Shown: piece by piece, positions 10,381 through 20,315 of the stretch
How the letters are laid out: each line of letters begins with the position of its first letter
How positions within the stretch are numbered: position 1 is the stretch's first letter
Source of the DNA: Papaver somniferum
Lineage: Eukaryota > Streptophyta > Magnoliopsida > Ranunculales > Papaveraceae
Direction of reading: 5' to 3'
DNA length: 64,000 nucleotides
Assembly (NCBI RefSeq): GCF_003573695.1
Contig: NC_039362.1
Coordinates: 180,491,690-180,555,689, forward strand
The notes under the pieces: generated by a model
Database searches by the model: none
What the model was told of the DNA's origin: nothing
The model's input: the letters and a program-made list of their open reading frames with translations, nothing else
Program-made: the position numbers and the translations under genes

Positions 10381-13101
10381 TGGGGCATAAAGCAGGGTGG
10401 AGAATGGTACAAGAGTTTGAGACGCTTGAAGTTGAACTCAGAGATAGAGGTTTTAAATTATCTGCTCCTCCTTTATCAGGACCTACCTTGACACTTAACC
10501 TTAAATGGTTTGAAACTGATCAGTGGAATGATTAAAAGATCATCCTTTCCGTAGGACAGCTTCTTGCTGGACTCTCCATTCCTCTCTTTAACCCGCGAAT
10601 TCCTCTATTTTACCAAATTTTATCTCATGGTGATCTTTCAGGCGTGCGATCTTTCAGTTGAGTGGGGATTCTATCCGAATTATATGGGAATTTTCTCGTC
10701 GTGCGGCTGGATTAGGATCCCTCTACCCTAAAGAATACAGGAATCCCTCATACGCTGAGCTAGAAATTAATCCTTCTGATTATACAGTTGAGAGCTTTTT
10801 TGAAAATTACAAGGTCGTTATCATGAAGAGTGAATCATCTCGCTGGGTCGTTCGTCTGGTAGGAAAGATGGCATCGCAGAGGATAAGAAGATTATACGAG
10901 ATGTTGATTTTAATGATAAGTCTAATCGCACCGTATGGAACTCTAATGATAATCGCTGGGACGTTTATCCTTTCATTTTTGAGGGTCCTTTCATTACTGG
11001 TTTTGGTGTTGATAAATTGGTAAATCCTCTCCCTGAGGATTTTTCCACTTGTTCCCCTTGGGTATTCTACTGTCCTGAACGAGCTGATGTGGTATGTTTT
11101 TGTCCATTCATTAGTTTTACTTCATCTATTTTCTTTTCTTCGCTTATTCATTAATTTTCTCACCTCCAGATTGCCAAGTTGAAGAAAAATTTAAAGATTC
11201 ATGGGAGACAAAGCACACTAAACGCACTACGCTGATCACTGATGAAGTAAGAAATACCCTTTAATTTTTCTGTAACAATATTGTTGCCTCTGTTTCTTAT
11301 CTTCATCTGTGTGCGAAGGTGGATGAATTAAATATCGAGGGCTCTGGTGATGAAGATTCTTCTGAGCACGAGGAGGAAATTTCTACTCGTGTGAAGGCAA
11401 AAGGCAAGGTCGTTGCCTCTAAAACTTCTTCGAAGAATGTTAGCAAGAAGAACAACCGCTCGAAGAAAATGAAGATTTCTTCTACAACCTCTTCTCCTAT
11501 TCCTTCCATTCCACAACTTCAGGGAGACGAGTTTCCATTCACTGATGCATCTTCCTCAATTTCTCCAATGTCCCAGTTGTCTCTCATCTTCAAGGATCCC
11601 TTCACAGTTGTTGGTGATGAGCATTTAATTTGCACATGCCATATGATCTCAACCATATGCGATGCTCCCACCTTGAGTGATGAATTTCTGCGAGGATCTG
11701 CCTCAGCTATATTTCCTGAATTATTGTTTTCCATGGTTTCTATGGTATGTTGTATCATTCTCCTTGTATTTTTGGGCGAGTCTTAGGTTGACATTCCTCC
11801 TTCATATTCTGACTTAATTCTTTTGCTATTCCATCTTTATAGGCGGCGCGCACTTCTCACGCAGTTTCCTCTGACTCACAGAGAAAGATTCAATCTTTGG
11901 ATATTGAATGCGCGAAGCTCAGAGGGGAACTTTCGAATAAAGCCAAGGATGCCGAAACCCTTCGTCAGAGAAATAATCAGCTAATAGGTGTGTTTCTTTC
12001 CACTTCCCTGCTCCTCATCGTCTTTATTTTATCTTTATATTTCTTCTACTACTTATACTTGCGGAGCTTTATAACTTAACCGAAGAGGCGTCTCGACTTC
12101 CTGATGATAATGATACCCTTTTAGAGCTCCTTAACACCTCTGTGGATAATTTTCCATGCGTGGTCTTGAGGATCTTAGATGGAAAGAGTTGAGACAAAAA
12201 TATGAAGCTCTCATTTGTGACCATAGACCACTTCTAGTTTGTTGTAGGAATCTTCAACGTCGTACTCATGAGTATAAAGAGACAATTAAAACTTTAGAGG
12301 CAAAAATGAATATTCTTATCACTGAAAAAGAGCAGGTGATTGTCAATGGTGCGAAAGCTTTGAAAAAATTTCACGATGCTAAAGTTCAAGTTCAGATAGA
12401 AAGGGATTGTGCTATTAGTGAGAAGAATGCTATTCTCGCTCGTGAGAATGAAATTCGCTCTCGACTTCTGATTGAGAGTGATGTTGAGTTCGCATGGGCT
12501 CCTAGAGTCCTTGATAATGCTAGACTGGAGTGGGAGCGTTAGTTTACAATCTGACCATGATTCTCTGGTTGAAACCATCATTTCCGAAAAATAAGGTTTC
12601 CCATTTGTTTTACACCTCTGTTGCCGCTTTATTTTTCAAGTTATGTGTGACTATAACAGTTTTTCTTTTCTCTTCGCAGCTTCTGAGAAGGAATTTCTTG
12701 AAAAGAAGAAGAACCATATGCGAGATATTGAAAGTCTGCAGACGAAATCTCAGGATGAAATTCAAAGGCTGGAAACCAGGCTTGATGCTCGTAATACCAA
12801 GTGTAGTCGTCTCAAGAGAAAGCTCAAGGCCACTGTTTCCAATATGACTAATGATGCTATTCGCATACGTGATTCAACCCTTAAAGAGGAAGTGGGCGAA
12901 CTCTGTTCTCAACACCAAATTCCCTTTCCTTCTCATTACGAGTTCGTAGATCCCCCTGCGAATGAGGAACTTTCTGAGATTTATGATAGTGACTTTGTGA
13001 ACGAAGATTCGGATGAAGAGGATGATGATTCTGAAACTGATGAAGATACTGAAGAGGATTCTGACTCTGAATTTGATAGAGATAACATTGGGAAGATTTA
13101 G
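10381..13101 (+). pseudogene. Antisense extra gene of Tat-type element 1: coiled-coil protein of unknown function (decayed)
   Basis: Multi-exon frame opposite to gag-pol. It starts MGHKAGWRMVQEFETLEVEL at 10381, has a stop at 10533 and shifts frame near 10870-10910, but the same reading continues (WEFSRRAAGL..., then WDVYPFIFEGPFITGFG, and PWVFYCPERADV ending at a GT donor near 11094). Later exons: an acidic Ser/Lys-rich stretch (11319-11510, NIEGSGDEDSSEHEEE), a helical part (11519-11740), coiled-coil exons (11897-12000, 12156-12540, 12685-12840) and an acidic tail ending 13101. The homologous gene of element 2 lies at 20316-25700 on the other strand. Tat elements are known to carry extra antisense ORFs; I do not know what this protein does. 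Introns were judged by eye. Confidence 0.6.
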
Positions 13102-13289
13102 TTGTTCATTTTTCCCTTCTTTCACGCTCTTTATATGACATTTTCTTCCTTGTACACGATCATGACTTTGAAGTCAATACTTTGAATATAATTCTTCTTT
13201 TAGTAAATTTCGTCGTTTGTTCTGGATGTGGATCAAATAATGATGCTTTTCTTTCTAGCAACTTATGTCAGTTTTAGGGTTAGATGTGA

Positions 13290-13490
13290 TAACCTATATG
13301 CCTTATCATACATACGAATATGTCAATACATGTGCATGTGCCTATCATACGTGCGAATGAGATAATTCATGCTATGATCCTATCATATGTGCGAATATGA
13401 TAATACATGTTATGATCCTGTCATACGTGTGAATATAATAATACATGTTATGATCCTATCATATGTGAGAATATGCAATTGTTATCATGT
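13290..13490 (+). repeat. 38-bp tandem repeat in element 1
   Basis: About five imperfect units built on TATGATCCTATCATATGTGC followed by GAATATGATAATACATGT. The units contain ATG/CAT-rich near-palindromes (CTATCATATG). It lies just downstream of the antisense gene. Confidence 0.75.
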
Positions 13491-13519
13491 TTCACACGAG
13501 GAAATTATAATAGTGTGAA

Positions 13520-14725
13520 TATCATATTCTTATTGAGTTTATAATCCCCTTCTTGCCTCTGATATTTGAAACAGTGTAATTGCCTCTGCTAAATCCTTAG
13601 TTTTTCAGGTTACCTTTGTAGTTACCCGTGCATGGTTGTATTTCATGTTTTGACCGCCCCTTTGCCTCTGATTTTATGTCTGCAAAAATAATGTTAGTGC
13701 GGTTTGTTGTGTTTGTTCACGAGGTCTTATTGACCCCCCCCCCCTAAGTAGAGGTCTTAATCAGCATTCCATGTTAACAGGACTTATTTTTGCCTCAGGG
13801 TTTTCATTTGGGTCGTGCGACGAAATCGCAGGAGGTCTTTACACTTTCGCGTATTGACCCATTGATCTCGCCTTATCATCTTTCGTATTATTGCCTCTGC
13901 AGGATATATTTATGCGCCAATACAACAGGCCTATACTCTTGTTTGAGGTATAGTCCCATGGTATTGACGTCTTTTGACACAATTCAGCTCCCTAATGGAG
14001 GGTGTCGTCCTTATCTTCCCCCTGGTTTCCCCTTCAAGGAGACGTACCCCTACCGGGTTGGGGTGGACTCCTCCCATCCAGTGATGCAACAACCAGTTGT
14101 TTTCGCATACTTGTTTGAGTCTTCTCCCTAAGTGGGGTTTCTTGAGGACCGAGTGTATCATATCCAGGACTTGCTAAGAGCGGCGAGGTACGTTCCAGAC
14201 GCCCCCGGTACCCTTAGCTCAACCGTGTACGGTGGTTCCCTGGTCGAGTTTCTACACTCCATAATAGAGAACTTAGTACCTTAGCCTTTCGACTAAGGAG
14301 TCTCTACCGGATAGGCTTTTATTTCACCCCCACCTTCCATGACTCAGATCCCAGGGTTGGTATGGCTTTCGCCGGAGCCATGCATTACTAGGTTTTTCCC
14401 AATTATGACGCGCGTTAGGGCTTATTTATTTTGCCTCTTGCACAAGTGCGAACTAGGGTGCCGCCATAATTGGTTACCCATCCTCCCTAGTTAGAGGTTT
14501 TAAATTTTATTGCCCCCTATTGAGGTCTTGTTTTTTCCTTGTCTTCTTTTTGCACATTTAATAAATACACATTTGTAGGAGAAATAAAAATTTTCTTGTA
14601 ATAATTGTTGCTCGTACACATCTGAGTTTTCTTTTTCATATTTATTCGCACAAATATAAATATCCTACTAGTACTTTAAAACTTACTCACTGCTTTATCT
14701 CTTTACTCACTTCGCATGCACATAA
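13520..14725. other. Non-coding 3' region of element 1
   Basis: Between the tandem repeat and the integrase remnant. TTGCCTCTG-type words recur (13551, 13580, 13660, 13890, 14430) and there is a C run of 13 at about 13734-13745. The open frames at 13790-14161 overlap each other on opposite strands and show no domain. Confidence 0.5.
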
Positions 14726-14729
14726 CATA

Positions 14730-14966
14730 CTAACCATAATACTGCTTCAGGTACTTCTTGTTGTAAAGTCGACTCTCCATCTTCTCCATATTTCTTCCAT
14801 CTCTTTCAATTAGCTGGTACATCCCCTCGCCAACATATTTATTCACCACATATGGTCCAGCCCATATAGTTTTTCCTTTCTTCTTTCTTCCTTGTTTTTG
14901 ATAAGGTGGCATTTCGCTTATGACTAACTCTCCTGGTTGAAAGTCTTCCCTTTTAGGTTGCTTCAC
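14730..14966 (-). pseudogene. Integrase C-terminal remnant of Tat-type element 1
   Basis: 78-codon frame with the chromodomain-free C-terminal integrase signature of Gypsy elements: F-x-P-G-E-L-V near its start, TIWAGPYVV in the middle (the G-P-x-x-V core), YQLIERDG, and Y-N-x-K-Y-L-K-x-Y-Y at the end. It lies close to the protease frame, so the whole RT-RNase H-integrase core has been removed between about 14970 and 15020. Confidence 0.75.
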
Positions 14967-15023
14967 ATATTTAAACCCTTCTATTCCTTCTATTCCTTTT
15001 TGAGTTAGGTTACTATTACTCCC

Positions 15024-15560
15024 TTATTCCTTCGAGGATTCTCCTTTATTTTCATATTCTCCTTCTATTGTTATGAAATGAACCATTAATCTTTCGCACC
15101 TCTTGCTCTCTTCTGCGTCTTCTTTCCAGACGTTTCTTCTCTTAATCGCACGCTCTTCACTTTTCTCTATATCTATTTCATTACATGTATTCGCTTCATT
15201 GATTTCTCCTTTTATGATTCCAACACCTTGGGGCAATGGGAACTTAATGCACTGGTGGTATGTGGAAGCCTTCCCCGGGATGTTATGTAACCATGGTCTT
15301 CCAATCAATGCGTTGTATGGAGATTCGACATCTACAACACAAAATGTACCTTTTGTAGAGATTGTCTTAAGTGGTATTCGCATGGTGACTTCTCATTTCG
15401 GCTTGTTTGTCATTCCATTGAATCCGTATATTTTGTATGTTGACGGGATCAAATCTTCATCTCTTCCTCCCATTTTCTTGTTTGCATGTTAAAAGAGAAT
15501 ATCCACAGAACTTCCTGAATCAATTAGTATCATATTTATCGCCCACGTGAGGTCTTCTTC
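15024..15560 (-). pseudogene. Aspartic protease of Tat-type element 1
   Basis: The active-site block LIDSGSSVDILF is read at about 15530-15490 (DSGS at 15521-15510), followed by an in-frame stop, KIYGFNG, another stop, and then the 119-codon frame 15383-15024 with the Tat protease C-terminal block YNALIGRPWLH and FPLPQGVG. Two nonsense changes make it inactive. Upstream it would join gag, but a solo LTR now separates them. Confidence 0.75.
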
Positions 15561-15697
15561 CCCTTCTTCCTTGTTCGGTTTTTCTTTCGGGATTATCTCT
15601 AACTTAACCACTAATGGACTGTCGTGAAATTTTCCTCCTCCAGTTACTTCTTCAGCGCTAAATGTTATTGGTTGTTTCTGCCATTCCTTGAGCTTTG

Positions 15698-15702
15698 GTA
15701 TC
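15698..15702. repeat. Target duplication GTATC of the solo LTR
   Basis: GTATC at 15698-15702 and again at 17679-17683, directly flanking 15703-17678. Confidence 0.85.
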
Positions 15703-17678
15703 TGGTGGGTTTTATAAACAACCTATAAATTGACCTGCAAGTATACAGGGTCAATTGTAGCTAGAATGGGAAGAAAGGGAAAGTCCACAGGGACAAGGGG
15801 GAGCAAATGTTGTTTTCTAGCTTCTCTAGATGCTTCCTAAGCTAACATGGAGCTGAATGGAGGCAGTAAACAGTAGCATGCAAGGGCCTTTGAATCCACT
15901 TCTTGATCCTAAGCTAAGGCAGTGCCTAATCAAATCATTGTTCTTGTTTCATTTCAGGGAAGATCATAATGGATGATTTTCTTGACTAATCTTTACTCAC
16001 TTGCCCCTAGCATCAGCTGTCTTCTTACAGCACATCTGATTACAGGCTTGTTGTTCAAGAAGCTATCTATCACCCTAAGACAGTTAAACACAGTCCTTCA
16101 AATGGACTGAATTCTTAGCTACCATCATTCTTTCACCCCTAGAATCAGTTGTCTTCTTACAGCACAACTGATCACAGATGCATTCACTCAAGTAGATATT
16201 ATCAGTCCTATTAAATTTAAGCACTACAAGAACAGTTAACATGATCATGGATTATCCTAGCATACAATTCAAGAGTATCATCTAACCCCTAGCATATGAA
16301 GTTAGAACATATTGAAACTGATTAACAACTGGAATTGAAGTTGAACTTAAACATTGAACTGAAATTAAAATTAGAATTAAACACTAACAGGACATTGAAA
16401 TTGCAAATTAAAGATTAAAGAACCCTAAATTAACAGTAAATTGACATTGGAATTAAACTGAAATTAACCCAATTAGGGGGTATCTCGGCTAACCAAGAAC
16501 ACCCCTCACACGTTCTACAAACCCATCTATTTATAGCACAACATTTCCCAAATTTTTCGAAACCCTAATTTTGAAATTAGGGTTTCCTCAATTTCAAAAT
16601 TAACTCACCAAACTTGCGATTTGACCCTTCTTCTTTCTACCCATTCTTCTCCTTGGTCTCTTGCACCTTTCCCATGCTCCTATTTCATCTCTAGGTCACC
16701 TATTTCATCAACCTCTCACGCCTAGGGTTTCATGGATGAAACGTGAGAGATGGAGGGAATAGGGGTCTAGATAGGTAGGGAGTGATGATGTGGTGTTTGG
16801 TAGTGATTTGGTGGAGGTTAGGTGTTTATGGCAGAGGTATGGTGGCGGAATGGGTGGTGGTCGTGGAGTTGCAGAGGAGAAGGAAGGGGGAGAAGAAGGC
16901 GAAGCCGATAGTTTTAGGGATAGGGTCTGTTTGGTTTGATGGGTATAGGGTTAGGTTGTTCGAGTGTGAGGCGGGCTCATCAGATTTCGATGTCTTGCGA
17001 TGCTTAGCCGTGGGGTGTGGAGATGAAGATTGATCTAACGGATAAAAGTGAAGATGCTAGCAGCGACCGTTGGATGCAGATATACAACGAAATTAACGGC
17101 GCCAGATGGAGTTAGGTGTTGTAGTGTTAAGCGGAAGTATCGAGGTTTGATGCGAAGGCAAAGAAGCGACCGTAGGATCTAAATGTGGTCTAATCTGAAG
17201 GCTTGGAATTTAGGCACTATGGTGTTTTGCAGGAGCTTCAGATTTTGATGCGCGATGAAGGAGCGACCATCGGATGATGAGATGGATCCAATCCGACGGT
17301 TGAAGATGGAGGCGGTTTTGGTTATAGAAAATGGGTTTGGGTAAGGGTTTTGGGCCTTGGGTATGCCAAGACCATATCTTCTTTAAGAACAATTCTTCCT
17401 TCTTGAGCCCATTCCTAGCTTTTTGGACGTGCGCTCCATTCTTTGCGGCTTCCTTGCGTAATTTCTTCCGGCTTCTCACTACTCTTCAGCTCTTTTCCGC
17501 TCCGCAAGTTATCCAGACTTTATTTATTACCTAAAAATGCAAAATTAAGTAAGAAAAATATTTATTCTTGAAAACAATGAAAATACAGAATATGGGATAA
17601 AATGTAGAATTAATGCACAAAAGATGAGTTAAATGCCAAGAAAAATATATAGAAATATGCACTTTTTAGCACTCATCA
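15703..17678 (-). mobile_element. Solo LTR of the Athila-like family
   Basis: 1976 bp with a perfect 5-bp target duplication (GTATC) and no internal region. On the minus strand it begins TGATGAGTGC and ends AACCCACCA. It aligns along its length with the 2.1-kb LTRs at 40496 and 47093 (shared TTTTCATTGTTTTCAAGAAT, GCATTTTTAGGTAATAAATA, and CTAGCATCAG/CTAATGCTAG-type words), so it is the same family, left by recombination between two LTRs. It interrupts Tat-type element 1 between gag and protease. It contains no gene. Confidence 0.88.
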
Positions 17679-17683
17679 GTATC

Positions 17684-20005
17684 TTTGCTAAATTAAGAAT
17701 TTCTTTTCCTTCAGCATCCATCACGTATACCCGACTCAACACATTGTCATGGAAGTCCTTTATGCTTTTGTACGAGTGTAATATTGAATTGCATTGTAGA
17801 TTTTTGGCACTCGCTCCCACTTCAATGAGAAAGGTGTTTTTTCCTTTGTCTGCTCCTGACGATGATCCTCCTGTTGTTGGTTGCGCTGGTGGTGGTGGAG
17901 GTAGTGGCGTAGCTAGGAAGTGATTAAGCTTTCCTTATCTGATCATTCTTAATATTATTCTTTGAATATTATTGCAGTTATTTGTTGTGTGGCCGTGGAA
18001 ACGATGATAAGCGCAAAACTCTTTGCTTCTTCTTCCCGACGGTGGTTCTTTCCCAAGGTTGGGTGGTGGTGTTATCTCTTCCATCAATATAACAGCTTCC
18101 CAAACTTTCTCCACTGTTGTGTTAAGAGGTGGCATCCTGACCTCTATTCCTCTGTAGTTCGTACCCTGATTGTAATACCTCCTATTTCCTCCATATCCGT
18201 CTTCATGATTATCATATCTTGCTCCTTTGATGTTTCCTCCATGGTTGTTATACTGCCTCTCTCTGTACTCTTGCTCATAAATTTCTTGGTCTCTGCTACT
18301 CATTGCAACTTGCCTGGATTGATCTTCTGCAATTAATTTTTCTTTGCTTCCCTGTGAAGTACTTGCAACTGCATTTGCCATCCTTGGTAATAGACTAGCA
18401 TTCCCTGTCCTTTCGTTCGTTACTGCGATCGGGTAAGACTCCATATCTCTATGATTTTCTTCGAGTGCGGTGTGCTCCTTTTGGTACTCGCGCAGCTCAG
18501 CCATTGTTATTCTGTCTTTCGTTCTAAAGATACGTGTAAACAACAAGTCAGTTGGTAACAGTGCATTGATGTATGACAAGATGAGATTTCTTTCATCCAC
18601 TCGCCCTCCATTTCACTACTCATTGTCCTCCATCTGTTGGTCATATCTCGCAGATTTTCGTTTTTTCTCTTTCGTAGGTTGAATGCTTTTTCGATTCCTG
18701 GTTTTAGCATACTACTGCTGATGTATTGCCCAGGAACAGACTCTGCAAGTGCTCGAATGACTTTATTATTCCTACTGGTAACCTATCAAACCACTTCAAG
18801 GATTCTCTTGTGAGGCTAGATGGAAAAAACTTGCATAAGACTGCTTCATTATCCTCATATTTTAACAAAGCCAAGTTGTATGTATTTATGTGATGGATCC
18901 CACATGTAGATCCATCAAAGATGCTAGAAAACGCAGATAGTGCGCACTTTCTTGGTATTTTTACTGATTGTATCCTCCATGCGAAGGGTGTTCTTGCTGC
19001 TTCTTCTATCGCATCCTCTAATTGTCTTCTTCCTTCATCTTTCCCTTTAGTTACTAATTCTCTTAATTCTGCTATTTCTCTTCGAATTTCAGCGTTTGGG
19101 AATATGTCTTCTTGTTTTTGTTCCCTTGGTATTTTCAACCGGGCTTCTCTCATCTTGTTTTCATGTCTGCTTTGTCGTATTGCCTCTTTTAGTTGTTGTC
19201 GTTCTTCCTCATTTCTCCTTTCCCTTCGCCTTTCACTTTCATTTCTCGCATGGTCTTGTGCTGCTCTATCTCTCTCGTTCTGCTATCTCAGCATCTCTCT
19301 TCCATGAAGTATCATCCTTGCTTGTTCTACGTCATTCTCTCGTTGTTCGTCATCACGTGCGCGATTCTGCTCCCCATTCTGCTCCAATCTACCTTCTCTA
19401 TGACGCATTCACCTGAGCTCATCCTCTCCTACTTGGATATACCTATCTTCTATGCGACCCCCTTCGTGCTCCTCCTGCGGATTTTCATTTTCCTGAAAAG
19501 TATTATCCAAAAATTTCCCTTGTGTATTATCTTCGTGCTCATATCTACTCTTGCTTGTCCTTGATCTTGAGCTCGCACGTGTTGTTCTATATCTTGATTG
19601 TGACCTTTGCTCTTGTAATCTCTGATTTTCCTCTCTTAACTCATCATTTTGTCATGTCAAATTCGCACGTAGATCTGTTTCTCTTCTTATTTCCTCTGCC
19701 AGTCGCTGCCTTAACTCTGCAATGGTTATGTTGTCTTCAATCTCTCTTTCAGCTCCTTCTGCATGTGTCCTTTCATCATCTTCCTCAGCGGTATCTGCAT
19801 CTGTGGTATGAACACTTACTGCATCGTAATTTCTTTGATCGTTCTCCCTTTGTTCCTGTTGGATCTCGGAACTGATCGGTTGAGATCTGTTGTTTCTCTC
19901 GCCCATTCTTGATGTCTCTGCTATTTCACCTCTTCTTCTACCCGCAATTCTTCGACTCCTCCTAACTGATGTTGTGTTTTCTCCTGCAGATGTTTGCCTG
20001 GCCAT
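17684..20005 (-). pseudogene. gag of Tat-type element 1, several frames
   Basis: Begins with ATG at 20005 (MARQTSAGENTTS), an Arg/Glu-rich N-terminus. A second frame (19153-18704) carries the Ty3/Gypsy gag capsid pattern KYEDNEAVLCKFFP, then SLKWFDRLP. It continues in 18710-18507 (AFNLRKRKNENLRDM) and 18600-17935, which ends with a zinc knuckle CAYHRFHGHTTNNC at 18015-17974 of the Tat kind (H replaces the second Cys position). Frame breaks near 19650, 18700 and 18600 make it non-functional. Gag would package the element's RNA. Confidence 0.72.
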
Positions 20006-20268
20006 TTTTTGTTCTTGAAATAATACTTATGCAGAATTACGAAAACTACAGCTAAAACGTGAGTAAACTAAAATTTCTTTTCCTAATGAAAACTGCGTTT
20101 TAAATGAATGATTTCAAATTTTTGAAATAGCAGAATAAAATGATTTTCACGGTAGTGATCAAAATCTTTCACAAAAACAAGAACAATAAGAAACTTAACT
20201 TTTAAAGAAATTTTCGAAAAAGAAACTCATCTTAAAATTTTGACAAACAGATCAAATCCCAATCCTGA

Positions 20269-20288
20269 CCTGTATTCTAGCGCCAAAA
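20269..20288 (-). other. Primer binding site of Tat-type element 1
   Basis: TTTTGGCGCTAGAATACAGG on the minus strand directly follows the LTR end CTACTACTACA. The TGGCGC start is that of a tRNA-primed site; the tRNA was not identified. Confidence 0.65.
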
Positions 20289-20315
20289 TGTAGTAGTAGA
20301 AAATCCTACTACTAG
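20289..20315 (-). repeat. Truncated 5' LTR of Tat-type element 1 (about 27 bp)
   Basis: Only the last bases of the LTR remain (TAGTAGTAGGATTTTCTACT then ACTACA on the minus strand), matching the end of the LTR at 9451. At about 20316 the sequence changes directly to the 3' part of the antisense gene of element 2. Confidence 0.65.

Larger units (their letters stand above)
9451..20315 (-). mobile_element. Tat-type Ty3/Gypsy element 1, internally deleted, 5' LTR nearly lost
   Basis: Minus-strand order: 27-bp LTR remnant (20315-20289), primer site (20288-20269), gag (20005-17935), protease (15560-15024), integrase C-terminus (14966-14730), long 3' region, antisense coiled-coil gene (plus strand 10381-13101), purine tract GAGAAGAGGCAAAA (9946-9933), 3' LTR (9932-9451). 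The zinc knuckle, protease and antisense extra ORF next to the 3' LTR fit the Tat group (Tat/Ogre/Retand-like). RT, RNase H and most of integrase are absent, so it could move only with help. A solo LTR (15703-17678) was inserted between gag and protease. Target duplication cannot be checked because the 5' LTR is truncated at the junction with element 2. Confidence 0.82.

Noticed and set aside
13290..13490. CRISPR-like array
   Set aside because: Units are contiguous without unique spacers, and the sequence is plant nuclear DNA.
15103..15492. Plus-strand 129-codon frame
   Set aside because: Antisense shadow of the Tat protease region.
18921..19875. Plus-strand Ser/Leu/Phe-rich frames
   Set aside because: Antisense of the Arg/Glu-rich gag; such composition is the expected shadow.
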